Shown here one piece after another: positions 8,645-17,003 of a DNA stretch of 64,000 nucleotides. The notes below the pieces were generated by a model. The model was not told the DNA's origin and searched no databases. It worked only from the letters and a program-made list of their open reading frames with translations. Source of the stretch: Mucilaginibacter terrenus (lineage in GTDB: Bacteria > Bacteroidota > Bacteroidia > Sphingobacteriales > Sphingobacteriaceae); NCBI RefSeq assembly GCF_003432065.1, contig NZ_QWDE01000001.1, forward strand, positions 1,116,001-1,180,000, written 5' to 3'. The position numbers and the translations under genes were made by a program. How positions within the stretch are numbered: position 1 is the first letter of the stretch; each line of letters begins with the position of its first letter.

Positions 8645-9376
8645 ATGAGTTCGACCAAACCTAACGAGAGTGATCCTGCGGGTAAAGGGTTCATCCCGCA
8701 TTTAGCTATAGACGCTGTCATATTTGGCTTTCATGACAACCAACTGAAGGTATTAATAATGCGCTATAGCAAAACCGGCCTAAATGCGCTGCCCGGAGGT
8801 TTTGTACGAGATAATGAAGATCTAAACCAGGCAGCCAAACGGGTTGCACAAGAACGTACTGGCCTGTCTGATATTTTTCTGGAGCAATTTTATGTGTTTG
8901 GCGATGTATCCCGGCATGACCCCTCCCCATTTATTACCTTTATGGAGGCCAATGAAACAACTACTAACGATCTAAAGAAACATTGGTTGTTACAGCGTTT
9001 TATCAGTGTGGGCTACTTTGCCCTGGTAGATTTCACAAAGGTAAGCCCAACACCCGACAAGATTTTTGACAGCTGCGAATGGTGTGACCTAACAGCACTG
9101 CCACCATTAATTCAGGATCACAACACCATAGTAGAGAAAGCCCTACAATCCCTAAGGGAAAAGCTGGACGATAAACTAATTGGCTTTAATCTTTTGCCGG
9201 AGGAATTTACTATGGCCGAATTACAGGCCCTATATGAAACCATCTTAAACAAAAAACTGCTGAGGCCTGCTTTCCAACGGAAAATGCTGGCACTGGGCAA
9301 ATTGGAGCGTATAGCAAAAAAATTTAGCGGCGGCGCTCACAAAGCTCCCTACCTATACAAATTCAGAGGTAAATAG
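8645..9376 (+). CDS. NUDIX-domain transcriptional regulator (NrtR/AraR type)
   Basis: A 243-residue protein with an N-terminal NUDIX fold (about residues 20-145) and a C-terminal winged helix (about 160-235, FTMAELQALYETIL...FQRKMLALG), the layout of the NrtR family. The NUDIX box is degenerate: where active enzymes have REUxEE it reads KRVAQER, so catalysis is unlikely and the fold probably senses a ligand. In Bacteroidota, members such as AraR regulate sugar catabolism. It is divergent from the carboxylesterase, with an inverted repeat between them. The SelW-like gene starts 17 bases downstream. The ligand is unknown. Confidence 0.85.
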   Translation: MSSTKPNESDPAGKGFIPHLAIDAVIFGFHDNQLKVLIMRYSKTGLNALPGGFVRDNEDLNQAAKRVAQERTGLSDIFLEQFYVFGDVSRHDPSPFITFMEANETTTNDLKKHWLLQRFISVGYFALVDFTKVSPTPDKIFDSCEWCDLTALPPLIQDHNTIVEKALQSLREKLDDKLIGFNLLPEEFTMAELQALYETILNKKLLRPAFQRKMLALGKLERIAKKFSGGAHKAPYLYKFRGK

Positions 9377-9393
9377 GTGTTAATATTGCAGCT

Positions 9394-9672
9394 ATGAAGC
9401 CGACAATTACTATAGAATACTGCCCAAAGTGCAATTGGTTACTGCGCGCCGCTTACATGGCGCAGGAACTGCTAACTACCTTTAGCGATGAACTGCATGG
9501 TGTAACTTTACAACCAAGCGAAGTGGCAGGCAGGTATAGTATTAGCATAGAAGATAAGCTTATTTTTGACAGGAAAGAACAAGGCAGGTTTCCGGAAATA
9601 AAGGAGTTGAAACAGTTAGTAAGGGATATGATCAGCCCCGACAAAAGTTTGGGGCATTCTGATAAATCTTAA
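9394..9672 (+). CDS. SelT/SelW/SelH-family thioredoxin-like protein
   Basis: A small 92-residue protein of the Rdx family. The N-terminal YCPKCNWLLRAAYMAQELL carries the CxxC motif at the usual position; here it is Cys-x-x-Cys, with no selenocysteine codon. The C-terminal part (GRFPEIKELKQLVRDMI) is typical of bacterial SelW-like proteins. Redox function is presumed from family membership; the physiological partner is not known. It lies 17 bases after the NUDIX regulator and is probably co-transcribed. Confidence 0.8.
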   Translation: MKPTITIEYCPKCNWLLRAAYMAQELLTTFSDELHGVTLQPSEVAGRYSISIEDKLIFDRKEQGRFPEIKELKQLVRDMISPDKSLGHSDKS

Positions 9673-9739
9673 TAATTGCGTATATTCAGCCTGTAGCTTA
9701 ATGGATTTGTTTACGTAACTTTGTTGCTTATTTTTTTAG

Positions 9740-10174
9740 ATGCTTTCCAAAAAAACGAAATATGCCATTAAGGCTCTGGTAGCTATGGGCAAGAACATGG
9801 ATAAACCACCCATGCAGATATCAAAGATAGCTGAGCTGGAAAAAATACCTAAAAAGTTTCTTGAACAGATACTGCTGGACCTCCGCAACGCCGGGTATCT
9901 TTATAGTAAAAAAGGTGCGGGCGGTGGTTACAGCCTCAACAAAGACCCCAAAGACATTTACCTGGTAAACATACTCCGTATCACCGATGGACCTATCGCC
10001 ATGGTACCTTGCGCAAGCCTTAACTTTTATCATCGCTGTGATGAGTGCCACCAGGAACACACCTGCGGTATACGCGACGTATTTGTAGAAGTGCGCGATG
10101 CTACACTTAAAATCCTTTCGGAAACCAGCGTAGCTGATATTATTCAGCGGGAAACAAGTTTAATAAACCTTTAA
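9740..10174 (+). CDS. Rrf2-family transcriptional regulator
   Basis: A 144-residue winged-helix repressor of the Rrf2 family (IscR/NsrR/CymR relatives). The N terminus MLSKKTKYAIKALVAMG and the wing segment KGAGGGYSLNKDP are diagnostic. The segment PCASLNFYHRCDECHQEHTC contains five cysteines, of which three could hold an iron-sulfur cluster as in IscR/NsrR, so it may sense iron-sulfur status, NO or oxidative stress. TAACTTTG at 9716-9723 is a possible -7 box. No iron-sulfur or cysteine operon is adjacent, so the regulon cannot be read from context. Confidence 0.9.
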   Translation: MLSKKTKYAIKALVAMGKNMDKPPMQISKIAELEKIPKKFLEQILLDLRNAGYLYSKKGAGGGYSLNKDPKDIYLVNILRITDGPIAMVPCASLNFYHRCDECHQEHTCGIRDVFVEVRDATLKILSETSVADIIQRETSLINL

Positions 10175-10210
10175 TTAACTAAATATACGGGCTGGCTGTG
10201 AGTTGCAGTC

Positions 10211-11719
10211 TTACTCGTTTATCTTATCTGAGATATTCTTTATAGCCTCGTCCAGCCTTTTTGCTGAGCTCAGGAGATATTCCTCACATTGTTTATATTC
10301 TTCCTTATTGTTGTCGCTGTGCTGGATGATGTCCATTATGCCGAGTATATTGGTAAGGTGCTTACGCACTTCGTGGGAATTAATGAATGAGAGTTCGGCC
10401 TTTTTAGTCGCGTAGAGCAGGTTTTCGTAATGTCTCTTCTGTTTTACGTTGCGATAAATTAGCGCTACGGCAATCAGGCTTAGTGCAGCTATTATTACGA
10501 TGAATATCAGCCACAGGCGCTCGCGCTCATATTCCTGTGTTTGCTGTATGTAAGAGTTTTCCGTTTCGTCTATCTTAATCTGAGATGAGATATTACCTAC
10601 CTGGGTAAGCCGGGTGGTATTCTCCTGAGACTGTTGCAGCGCCAATTTAAAATTCTCAGCAGATGCTTTATAATCGCCTTTTTTACCAGAGATCCAGGCA
10701 AGTATTTCGTACAAGTGATATTTAATTTCCGGATGGTTGTTCTCGTTATCAGCGGTAATAAGCCTGTCTAATATTTTTTTTGATGAGTCCAGTTGTCCGC
10801 TGGCGTAGTAAGCATCGGCAAGGTGTTGATCCTCTAACTCGCTCGGAACATAGCTCTTGTTTTTCTTGAGATCCAGTATCTGCTTTATAGCTACGTCATA
10901 CTCCTGTTTTAGCAGGTTCAGGTAATAAGCGGTACGTTCCCGGTAAGTATAAATCTTGTAGTTTTTATTACGTGGATCGTTAAGTTTTTTGTGATAAGCC
11001 CGCAACGAATCTATATTCTTCTGCCTGAAGAAATTTTCTGACTTATTGTAAAAAATTACACTTGAAAGTAAGCTTTTACTCGCCTCATCTTTACTGATGA
11101 GAGACCAGGCATTATCAAGGTAATTTAATGACTGGGCGTAAAAGCCCGTCTTGTAGTAAAGATCGGAAATGTTGATGTTGAGTGCAGCCTGGGCTCGATT
11201 GTCCTTAAACTTGTCTTTAATCTGTATAACTTCTTTGGTAGCCATACGGTAGTTGTAAATAGCACCAATAAAATTTCCCCTGTCTGTTTGTATGAACCCC
11301 AGGTGCGTAAGGAACTGATAAGCAAGGTAGTGCTCCTTATCTCGTTGCACCATCTGCGCCGCTGCTGTCATATAGCGTTCAGCTTCTTTCAGATATTTTT
11401 GCTTGTACAGGGCAATGCTCCTCATAAAAGCGCTGTAAGCCTCTTTATTTCTGGCGTTATACCTGCTAAAAACGTTATTGAAGGTATCCTGAACAGCACT
11501 CATTTTGTCAGGATGGGAAGCCTGAATGTAGTTTTTCACGAATACCAGTAATCTTTTTTGCCGGATGAAGTAATCTTTTTGCTCCAGTATGTCGGCAAGG
11601 GTATCCTGGTTTATTTTAAGTTGCACAGATTGTACAGCACTCTGCTTCAGACCATCAGCCTTACAAATGCACACAAAAAGAATCAAAAAATTTAAAGCAA
11701 TTAGGAGCTTTCTGAGCAT
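10211..11719 (-). CDS. TPR-repeat membrane sensor with histidine-kinase-like dimerisation helix but no ATPase domain
   Basis: A 502-residue protein: signal peptide (first 20 or so residues), a long periplasmic TPR-like helical region to about residue 385, one membrane segment at 402-423, and a 79-residue cytoplasmic tail. The tail contains SHEVRKHLTNILGIMDII with His449, which resembles the HisKA phospho-acceptor helix, but the protein stops before any HATPase domain. It may be phosphorylated in trans or act as a phosphotransfer or coiled-coil output (inference). It is divergent from a small lipoprotein gene and has its own promoter. Confidence 0.75.
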   Translation of the reverse strand: MLRKLLIALNFLILFVCICKADGLKQSAVQSVQLKINQDTLADILEQKDYFIRQKRLLVFVKNYIQASHPDKMSAVQDTFNNVFSRYNARNKEAYSAFMRSIALYKQKYLKEAERYMTAAAQMVQRDKEHYLAYQFLTHLGFIQTDRGNFIGAIYNYRMATKEVIQIKDKFKDNRAQAALNINISDLYYKTGFYAQSLNYLDNAWSLISKDEASKSLLSSVIFYNKSENFFRQKNIDSLRAYHKKLNDPRNKNYKIYTYRERTAYYLNLLKQEYDVAIKQILDLKKNKSYVPSELEDQHLADAYYASGQLDSSKKILDRLITADNENNHPEIKYHLYEILAWISGKKGDYKASAENFKLALQQSQENTTRLTQVGNISSQIKIDETENSYIQQTQEYERERLWLIFIVIIAALSLIAVALIYRNVKQKRHYENLLYATKKAELSFINSHEVRKHLTNILGIMDIIQHSDNNKEEYKQCEEYLLSSAKRLDEAIKNISDKINE

Positions 11720-11761
11720 GCTGTATATTTTCCATAAATTTACATTTGCCTTTTATAAAAA

Positions 11762-11788
11762 CAAATATAACTGCACATTGTTAATCAA
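11762..11788 (-). promoter_or_regulatory. Promoter of the TPR sensor
   Basis: On the minus strand TTTG/TTG (11786-11789), a 16-base spacer and TATATTTG (11762-11769) match the Bacteroidota promoter consensus. The start codon follows 43 bases downstream of the -7 box. Confidence 0.55.
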
Positions 11789-11802
11789 ATATTAAAATCC
11801 CC

Positions 11803-11833
11803 TTGACAGTACCGGATATTGTACATACCTTTA
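11803..11833 (+). promoter_or_regulatory. Possible promoter of the KDTTPPP lipoprotein
   Basis: TTGACA begins at 11803 and TACCTTTA lies at 11826-11833 after a 20-base spacer. This is close to TTTG/TAnnTTTG, with A in place of the last G. The ATG is at 11866. Confidence 0.35.
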
Positions 11834-11865
11834 TAAAAATTTTATTACATTAGACCCCAGCAATC

Positions 11866-12090
11866 ATGAAAAAAATATTACCTTTTATCTTAGCAGCAGT
11901 TATCGCTATAGGCGTATACTCTTGCCAAAAGGACCAGGCTGTGAAAAAATCAGTATCTGGCCAATTAGAAAGAACTAAAAAAGATACTACTCCTCCGCCG
12001 TCTGCTTTACGGTTGAAAAAGGATACTACTCCTCCGCCTGCATCATTTACTACTGTAGCTAAGGATACTACTCCTCCGCCTGCTAAGTAA
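11866..12090 (+). CDS. Small lipoprotein with three KDTTPPP repeats
   Basis: A 74-residue protein with a lipoprotein signal (LAAVIAIGVYSC, lipobox Cys20). The mature part is about 54 residues, Lys-, Thr- and Pro-rich, with three KDTTPPP units separated by short linkers. Each unit contains Asp-Thr-Thr, which fits the Bacteroidota O-glycosylation sequon D(S/T)(A/I/L/V/M/T). The repeats are also nearly identical at DNA level. No fold is recognisable; it is probably an extended, possibly glycosylated envelope peptide. It has its own terminator and is divergent from the TPR sensor. Confidence 0.75.
   Translation: MKKILPFILAAVIAIGVYSCQKDQAVKKSVSGQLERTKKDTTPPPSALRLKKDTTPPPASFTTVAKDTTPPPAK
11983..12080 (+). 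repeat. Triplicated 17-bp coding repeat
   Basis: GATACTACTCCTCCGCC occurs identically at 11983-11999, 12022-12038 and 12064-12080. The periods are 39 and 42 bases, both multiples of three, and the copies encode the DTTPPP units of the lipoprotein. Confidence 0.95.
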
Positions 12091-12110
12091 GGATAGCTTA
12101 TAAAATATTC

Positions 12111-12140
12111 AGCCCCTGTGTTTACACAGGGGCTTTTTTT
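12111..12140 (+). terminator. Terminator after the small lipoprotein
   Basis: AGCCCCTGTG pairs with CACAGGGGCT around TTTA, followed by a T run to 12140. Confidence 0.9.
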
Positions 12141-12186
12141 GTTTGCATCAAATAAGCTAAAGGCTTTCATCAACAAATGCTGTAAG

Positions 12187-12906
12187 TTAAGAATCAAACT
12201 TGTCAAGCAACTTTAGTAGCGTCTCGAAATCTTTAGGGTAAGGCGCATGAATAGTAATATCCTCTCCGTTCAGTAATTTAAAGGTAACCTCATAAGCATG
12301 AAGCGCAAAGCGTTTCATGATGGGCAGTTCTTCCTGATCTTTTCCTAACTGGTATTTGCGTTTTAGCTTAGAAAGATAAACCGGCAAGCCCTTATACATT
12401 TCGTCTCCCGCAATGGCAGCACGCTGCGACGCCAGGTGAATACGTATCTGGTGCATACGCCCGGTGACAGGGCGGCATTCTACCAATGTATAATGCTTAA
12501 AGTACTTTAACGACTGAAACCATGTCTCAGCCCTTTTACCCTCCTGCCGGCTTATGGTAACGTTTCCTTTACCTACGTTCAGGATGGGTAGATCTATAAA
12601 CAGGTTATCAAACACGTGGGTGCCATCTATCACTGCATGGTAAACCTTTCTTACCTTGCGCTTTTCAAACTGCATGCTTACGTGGCGGTAAGCTTCGGGA
12701 TTCTTAGCTATTATCAGCGCGCCTGAGGTCTCTTTATCCAACCGGTGGCATATCTGCGCGTCGTCACTATATTGTTTAGCTAAACGCAGCATATTTATCT
12801 CTCCGCCTTCACGCTCATCAAGCGAACTGATGAACGGTGGTTTATTAACCACAATGATGTCATCATCTTCAAATAAAATCAGGTCGGCAAATTTGGGTAT
12901 CTTCAT
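12187..12906 (-). CDS. RluA-family RNA pseudouridine synthase
   Basis: Isomerises specific uridines in rRNA or tRNA to pseudouridine. The 239-residue protein has the family signature HRLDKETSG with catalytic Asp57, the TGRMHQIRIHL segment and IAGDEMYKG. There is no clear S4 domain at the N terminus, so it resembles the shorter RluA/RluC-like or TruC-like members. The site modified cannot be told from the sequence. It is a single-gene unit on the minus strand. Confidence 0.88.
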   Translation of the reverse strand: MKIPKFADLILFEDDDIIVVNKPPFISSLDEREGGEINMLRLAKQYSDDAQICHRLDKETSGALIIAKNPEAYRHVSMQFEKRKVRKVYHAVIDGTHVFDNLFIDLPILNVGKGNVTISRQEGKRAETWFQSLKYFKHYTLVECRPVTGRMHQIRIHLASQRAAIAGDEMYKGLPVYLSKLKRKYQLGKDQEELPIMKRFALHAYEVTFKLLNGEDITIHAPYPKDFETLLKLLDKFDS

Positions 12907-13050
12907 TATTTTAAACTAGCCTGCAAAAATAAGCTTTATTGTTTAAACGACGGCAATGTACATGGCTGGCTCCAGGTGATAAAACAATTGCAAATAGTTG
13001 ATGTTAATTATTTGAATCACAGCAACTAACATCACCTAAAAACAAACATC

Positions 13051-13560
13051 ATGAGCAAGAACAGTACACAGCCCGAAGAAAAAGGTTTTTTTGAGAAGAT
13101 AAAGGAAACCATAGAGGAGTTTTGGGATGGCACAAAAGAAACTGCTGAAGACCTCACGGAAAAAGCCGGAGACAAGATAGAAGAGGTTGAGGAAACGGTA
13201 TCTGCTAAAAAGCCTGCCGCAACCCGTAAAGTTTCTACTGTAAAACCAGCTGGGGCTAAACAGCCTGCCGCAAATGCAACAACTTCTAAAAAGAAAACCG
13301 CTGACGTTGAAGCTAAGGCAACAACCGCAACCAAAAAGGCTAAGTCACCAACAGCAGGTATAAAAGCTAAAGCTGACGAAAAAGCCACCACTGCAAAGGC
13401 GAAACCAGCTGGCGCGCAGGATAAAAAATCAGCTGATACTAAAACGGCACCCACGCCTAAAGCTGTAAAGGCAAATAAAACAACATCAGTAAAAAAGGCG
13501 ATCGCGCCTAAGGCTGCTGCAAAACAAACCCGTGCTACAAAAAGTGCAGCTAAAGCATAA
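13051..13560 (+). CDS. Histone H1-like Lys/Ala-rich protein
   Basis: A 169-residue low-complexity protein. Residues 1-50 are acidic and amphipathic (EKGFFEKIKETIEEFWDGTK), resembling small stress or YtxH/CsbD-like helices. Residues 50-169 are rich in Lys, Ala, Thr and Pro (KKPAATRKV, AKATTATKKAK), like the tails of eukaryotic H1 and bacterial HctB/AlgP-type DNA-binding proteins. A DNA-compacting role is inferred from composition only. It is a monocistronic gene with a terminator shared with the response regulator. Confidence 0.7.
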   Translation: MSKNSTQPEEKGFFEKIKETIEEFWDGTKETAEDLTEKAGDKIEEVEETVSAKKPAATRKVSTVKPAGAKQPAANATTSKKKTADVEAKATTATKKAKSPTAGIKAKADEKATTAKAKPAGAQDKKSADTKTAPTPKAVKANKTTSVKKAIAPKAAAKQTRATKSAAKA

Positions 13561-13585
13561 CTTTCAACACAATTCTATCATAAGC

Positions 13586-13616
13586 AAAAAGGCCCGGAAT
13601 GTTTCAGGGCCTTTTT
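13586..13616. terminator. Bidirectional terminator
   Basis: AAAAAGGCCC (13586-13595) pairs with GGGCCTTTTT (13607-13616) across an 11-base loop, between the convergent H1-like and response-regulator genes. Confidence 0.85.
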
Positions 13617-13617
13617 G

Positions 13618-14307
13618 TTATTTCTCAAACTTGTAACCTACTCCTTTTACCGTAGCAACACAGTCGTCGCCCAGTTTTTCGCGCAGTTTACGTATGTGTA
13701 CGTCTATAGTACGGTTGGTAACTACTACCGAATCTTCCCAAATGTTCTTGAGGATAACCTCGCGGGTGTATACTTTTCCTGGCTTAGAAGCCAGCAGGTA
13801 TAATAATTCAAATTCCTTTTTAGCCAAAACAACCTTTACGCCATTTTTATAAACCAGGTAAGCCTCACGGTCAATAACCAGATCGCCTATTTCAAGCTTA
13901 TTGTCTGTAACTTCTTCAGGCGGGGCATTGCGGCGTAATATGGCGTTGATACGGCTAACTAGGGCACGTGGCTTTATTGGCTTAGCTATATAATCATCGG
14001 CACCTACGTTAAAGCCGGCAATTTCACTGTACTCTTCGCTTCGTGCTGTCAGGAACACCATAAAGGTATTTTTAAACTCAGGCATAGTACGCATAATGCG
14101 GCATGCCTCAATGCCATCCATTTTAGGCATCATAATATCAAGCACAATAAGATCAGGAAGGGTCTTTTTAGCTTCAGCTACTGCCTCCTGTCCATTGCGG
14201 GCGCTGTAAACCTGATAACCTTCTTTTTTAAGGTTGTATTCTATCAGCTCTAAAATATCGGGCTCGTCATCTACGATCAGGATCTTTTGTTTTCCGGTAG
14301 TGCTCAT
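13618..14307 (-). CDS. OmpR/PhoB-family response regulator
   Basis: A 229-residue two-component regulator. The receiver domain has the acidic pair DD at residues 13-14, phospho-acceptor Asp57 (IVLDIMMPKMDG) and conserved Lys in the IAKPIKPR loop. The C-terminal winged helix ends with RTIDVHIRKLREKLG and VKGVGYKFEK, typical of PhoB/OmpR. No kinase gene is adjacent, as is common in Bacteroidota. Three TTAACA-type repeats with an 11-base period lie 50-80 bases upstream, consistent with autoregulation through a Pho-type box. A PhoB role is plausible but not proven. Confidence 0.88.
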   Translation of the reverse strand: MSTTGKQKILIVDDEPDILELIEYNLKKEGYQVYSARNGQEAVAEAKKTLPDLIVLDIMMPKMDGIEACRIMRTMPEFKNTFMVFLTARSEEYSEIAGFNVGADDYIAKPIKPRALVSRINAILRRNAPPEEVTDNKLEIGDLVIDREAYLVYKNGVKVVLAKKEFELLYLLASKPGKVYTREVILKNIWEDSVVVTNRTIDVHIRKLREKLGDDCVATVKGVGYKFEK

Positions 14308-14357
14308 GTAAGGTTAAATATTTGGCATAAATGTATAACCTTAATTCAAGCTAATGG

Positions 14358-14385
14358 TTAACACAATATTAACAAATTGTTAACT
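14358..14385. promoter_or_regulatory. Putative Pho-box: three TTAAC repeats with 11-bp period
   Basis: TTAACA 14358-14363, TTAACA 14369-14374 and TTAACT 14380-14385, each separated by five bases. On the minus strand this also reads TTAACA, TTAATA, TTAACC in phase. It lies between the response regulator start and the upstream gene's stop. Confidence 0.45.
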
Positions 14386-14413
14386 ACCCTAAATGCTTAA
14401 CGTTCAGTTTAGT

Positions 14414-15529
14414 TTACTTAAATGTTTTATTTAAAAAACTCTCCAGATCTGCTCCAAAAACATTCTTGGCTACTATAGTTCCTTGCGGATCTATTATGAA
14501 GTTTGACGGAATAGCTTCAATACGGTACAGACGCTCGGTTGCTCCTTCAAACCGCTGAAGATCAGAGACATGAGCCCAATTCAGCTTATCAGCATTTATT
14601 GCACCTTGCCAGGCAGATTTGCTCTCATCAAGGGAGATTCCAAGAATGTTAAAGCCTTTATCGTGAAATTTTTTATACTGTTTTAATACGTTAGGATTTT
14701 CCTGGCGGCATGGCAAGCACCAGGAAGCCCAAAAATCAATCATTACGTACTTTCCTTTATAGTCTGACAATTTAACTTGCTTGCCGTCAATTCCTGCAGT
14801 GCTGAACTCCGGTGCTTTATGCCCTATTGATATAGGTTTAATACCTTCCATCTGTTTACGGAACATCTGCACACCCGGGTTATCTTTAAAGTCGTCTTTT
14901 ATCTCGTCTGCATAACTTACCAGCTGCTGCTCGTACTTTTGCTGATCCAGTGATGTAGCTGCGTAAAATCCCGCCAGGGAGTGTTTGTTCGCTTCAACAA
15001 ATTTTAAAACTTCCTGGCTGTACTCTGCTATGTTCTTTTGAAACATCGGCATGTAAATAGCCAATAGCGAGTCCGACTCTCGGCCCAGTGCTTCGCTTTT
15101 AGCGGTGTACTCGTCAGATAGTTTGCTGTTTTTCTCACCGTAAACATTGGCAATCTTGTTAAACTCCTTTATCTTTTCAGAAGGATCAGACCCGGTGATC
15201 TCATAGCTATGCGTAACATCTGCAGCATCAGTAGTTATCTTTATATCATCTCCATTAGCAGCCACGACGTCAAATATAGTTCCATTGTAACGGAGCTTGA
15301 AAAGGTTGGCATAAGGCGTACTGTGCTTGAATGAGAATTTACCCTGATCATCAACCATGGTCGAATCCAAGGCGATAACTCCGGTAGTATCGGTACCCAT
15401 CAACATGATCTTTTTATCTTTACCGGGATTGTTTATGGTTCCTGATATAGTAAAGCTGTTTTTATCGCTACAGGATACGGCAAAAAGAGCCGCTATTGAT
15501 ACGGTTAATATAAGGTTACGAAGCTTCAT
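14414..15529 (-). CDS. DUF4369/TlpA-family thiol-disulfide lipoprotein
   Basis: A 371-residue lipoprotein (LFAVSC, Cys20) with an N-terminal DUF4369-like domain (ISGTINNPGKDKKIML...) and a C-terminal thioredoxin/AhpC-TSA domain with WASWCLPC (Cys271, Cys274). Such proteins are abundant in Bacteroidota and act in periplasmic disulfide reduction or cytochrome maturation; the specific role is unknown. It starts 4 bases after the gatB stop and is therefore in the gatB operon. Confidence 0.88.
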   Translation of the reverse strand: MKLRNLILTVSIAALFAVSCSDKNSFTISGTINNPGKDKKIMLMGTDTTGVIALDSTMVDDQGKFSFKHSTPYANLFKLRYNGTIFDVVAANGDDIKITTDAADVTHSYEITGSDPSEKIKEFNKIANVYGEKNSKLSDEYTAKSEALGRESDSLLAIYMPMFQKNIAEYSQEVLKFVEANKHSLAGFYAATSLDQQKYEQQLVSYADEIKDDFKDNPGVQMFRKQMEGIKPISIGHKAPEFSTAGIDGKQVKLSDYKGKYVMIDFWASWCLPCRQENPNVLKQYKKFHDKGFNILGISLDESKSAWQGAINADKLNWAHVSDLQRFEGATERLYRIEAIPSNFIIDPQGTIVAKNVFGADLESFLNKTFK

Positions 15530-15533
15530 GTTA

Positions 15534-17003
15534 CTATTTAGATTCTAGTTGCTTTATTAAAAGCTGATTGGTTTTCTTTGGGTCGATCTTGCCTTTGGAT
15601 ATCTTCATGATCTCGCCCATAAACAAGCCTAAAACGCCTTTCTTTCCTTTTTGGTATTCTATTACCTTATCTGGGAATTTCGCCAGGGCAGCGTTTATAA
15701 AATCATCCAGTTGGGACGAATCTTCACTTATGATCAGGTTGAGTTCTTTAGCAAGTTGTTCGGCGGTTTTATTGTTGCTTTTCAGCATTTCCGGGAATAT
15801 CTTGTGCGCGGCTACAGAGTTGTTTACCTTGCCGGTATCTACCAGGTTTATCAACCCGGCAAGTGCTTCCGGTGTTAACGTAAGATCAGTAGTGGTTAGA
15901 TTATGATCGTTAAGGTAGGACCTCACAGCGCCCATCATCCAGTTCGCTGCAGTTTTGTAGTTGCCGGTAAATTTTATTACCTCCTCAAAATACAACGCGA
16001 AAGTCTTTTCGGCTGCTATTACACCTGCATCGTATTCGGACAGGCCAAACTCAGTTGTATACTTATTGAACAGTTCCGCAGGTAAAGCAGGCATACTCTT
16101 GCGGATTTCGGCAAGAGTTTCGTCGGTAATTACCACAGGCAGCAGGTCGGGCTCTGGAAAGTAGCGGTAGTCGTTCGCCATTTCTTTGGAACGGAGTACC
16201 GATGTTTCGCCTGTATCTGCATTGAAATTAAGTGTGTTTTGATCTATGTGTCCGCCCGCTTCAATAATGGCGACCTGTCGCTCAAACTCATGGTCAATAG
16301 CGCGCTGTACATTACGTATAGAGTTGAGGTTTTTCACTTCACAACGATTGCCATATTCCGGAGCGCCTTTTAAACGCACCGAGATGTTGGCGTCGCAACG
16401 CATGCTGCCTTCTTCCATATTACCATCACATATCTCCAGGTAACGCAACAGCCGGCGCACCTCGGTCAGGAACTGGCCTGCTTCTTCGGCACTGCGCAAG
16501 TCGGGTTGAGAGACGATTTCTATCAGCGGCACCCCTGCCCTGTTCAGGTCTATAAATGAATACTCATCATGCTGGTCGTGCGCGCTTTTACCGGCGTCGT
16601 CCTCCATGTGGATGTGGTGTATAGCAATGTTTTTTATTGTACCGTCATGCAGTTTTACAGGCACAAAGCCGCCTAAACAAATAGGCTGCTGATCCTGCGT
16701 GGTTTGGAAGCCCTTTGGCAGATCGGCATAGAAGTAATTTTTACGGGCAAATGTATTATGCTGATTAATTGTACAATTGCAGGCTAATCCCATCTTAACA
16801 GCAAATTCTACCATACGCTTATTGATGCGCGGCAGGGTGCCCGGGTGCCCAAGTGATATAACACTAACGTGGCTATTGGGAGAACCGCCAAAAGCAGCCG
16901 GATCTGATGAGAAGGATTTACTTAACGTAGATAATTGTGCGTGTATCTCTAACCCTACAACCAGCTCGTATTTTTCGCTCACGGCGCTTGTTACAACTGT
17001 CAT
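15534..17003 (-). CDS. gatB: Asp-tRNA(Asn)/Glu-tRNA(Gln) amidotransferase subunit B
   Basis: Kinase/tRNA-binding subunit of the GatCAB complex that converts Glu-tRNA(Gln) and Asp-tRNA(Asn) to their amides. The 489-residue protein shows VVGLEIHAQL, AFARKNYFYADLPKGFQ and MEEGSMRCDANISVR, and ends with a YqeY-like helical tail. Length is normal. gatA and gatC are not in the window. TATATTTG at 17046-17053 (minus) is a likely -7 box, though the -33 element is weak. The downstream thiol-disulfide gene is 4 bases away. Confidence 0.95.
   Translation of the reverse strand: MTVVTSAVSEKYELVVGLEIHAQLSTLSKSFSSDPAAFGGSPNSHVSVISLGHPGTLPRINKRMVEFAVKMGLACNCTINQHNTFARKNYFYADLPKGFQTTQDQQPICLGGFVPVKLHDGTIKNIAIHHIHMEDDAGKSAHDQHDEYSFIDLNRAGVPLIEIVSQPDLRSAEEAGQFLTEVRRLLRYLEICDGNMEEGSMRCDANISVRLKGAPEYGNRCEVKNLNSIRNVQRAIDHEFERQVAIIEAGGHIDQNTLNFNADTGETSVLRSKEMANDYRYFPEPDLLPVVITDETLAEIRKSMPALPAELFNKYTTEFGLSEYDAGVIAAEKTFALYFEEVIKFTGNYKTAANWMMGAVRSYLNDHNLTTTDLTLTPEALAGLINLVDTGKVNNSVAAHKIFPEMLKSNNKTAEQLAKELNLIISEDSSQLDDFINAALAKFPDKVIEYQKGKKGVLGLFMGEIMKISKGKIDPKKTNQLLIKQLESK

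Noticed and set aside
11850-12206. 118-residue minus-strand frame over the small lipoprotein
   Set aside because: It is an antisense shadow of the repeated KDTTPPP gene (giving GGGVVS repeats) and crosses its terminator.
13032-13454. 140-residue minus-strand frame opposite the H1-like gene
   Set aside because: The hydrophobic reading is only the antisense of a Lys/Ala-rich gene; the plus-strand gene has a proper start and terminator.
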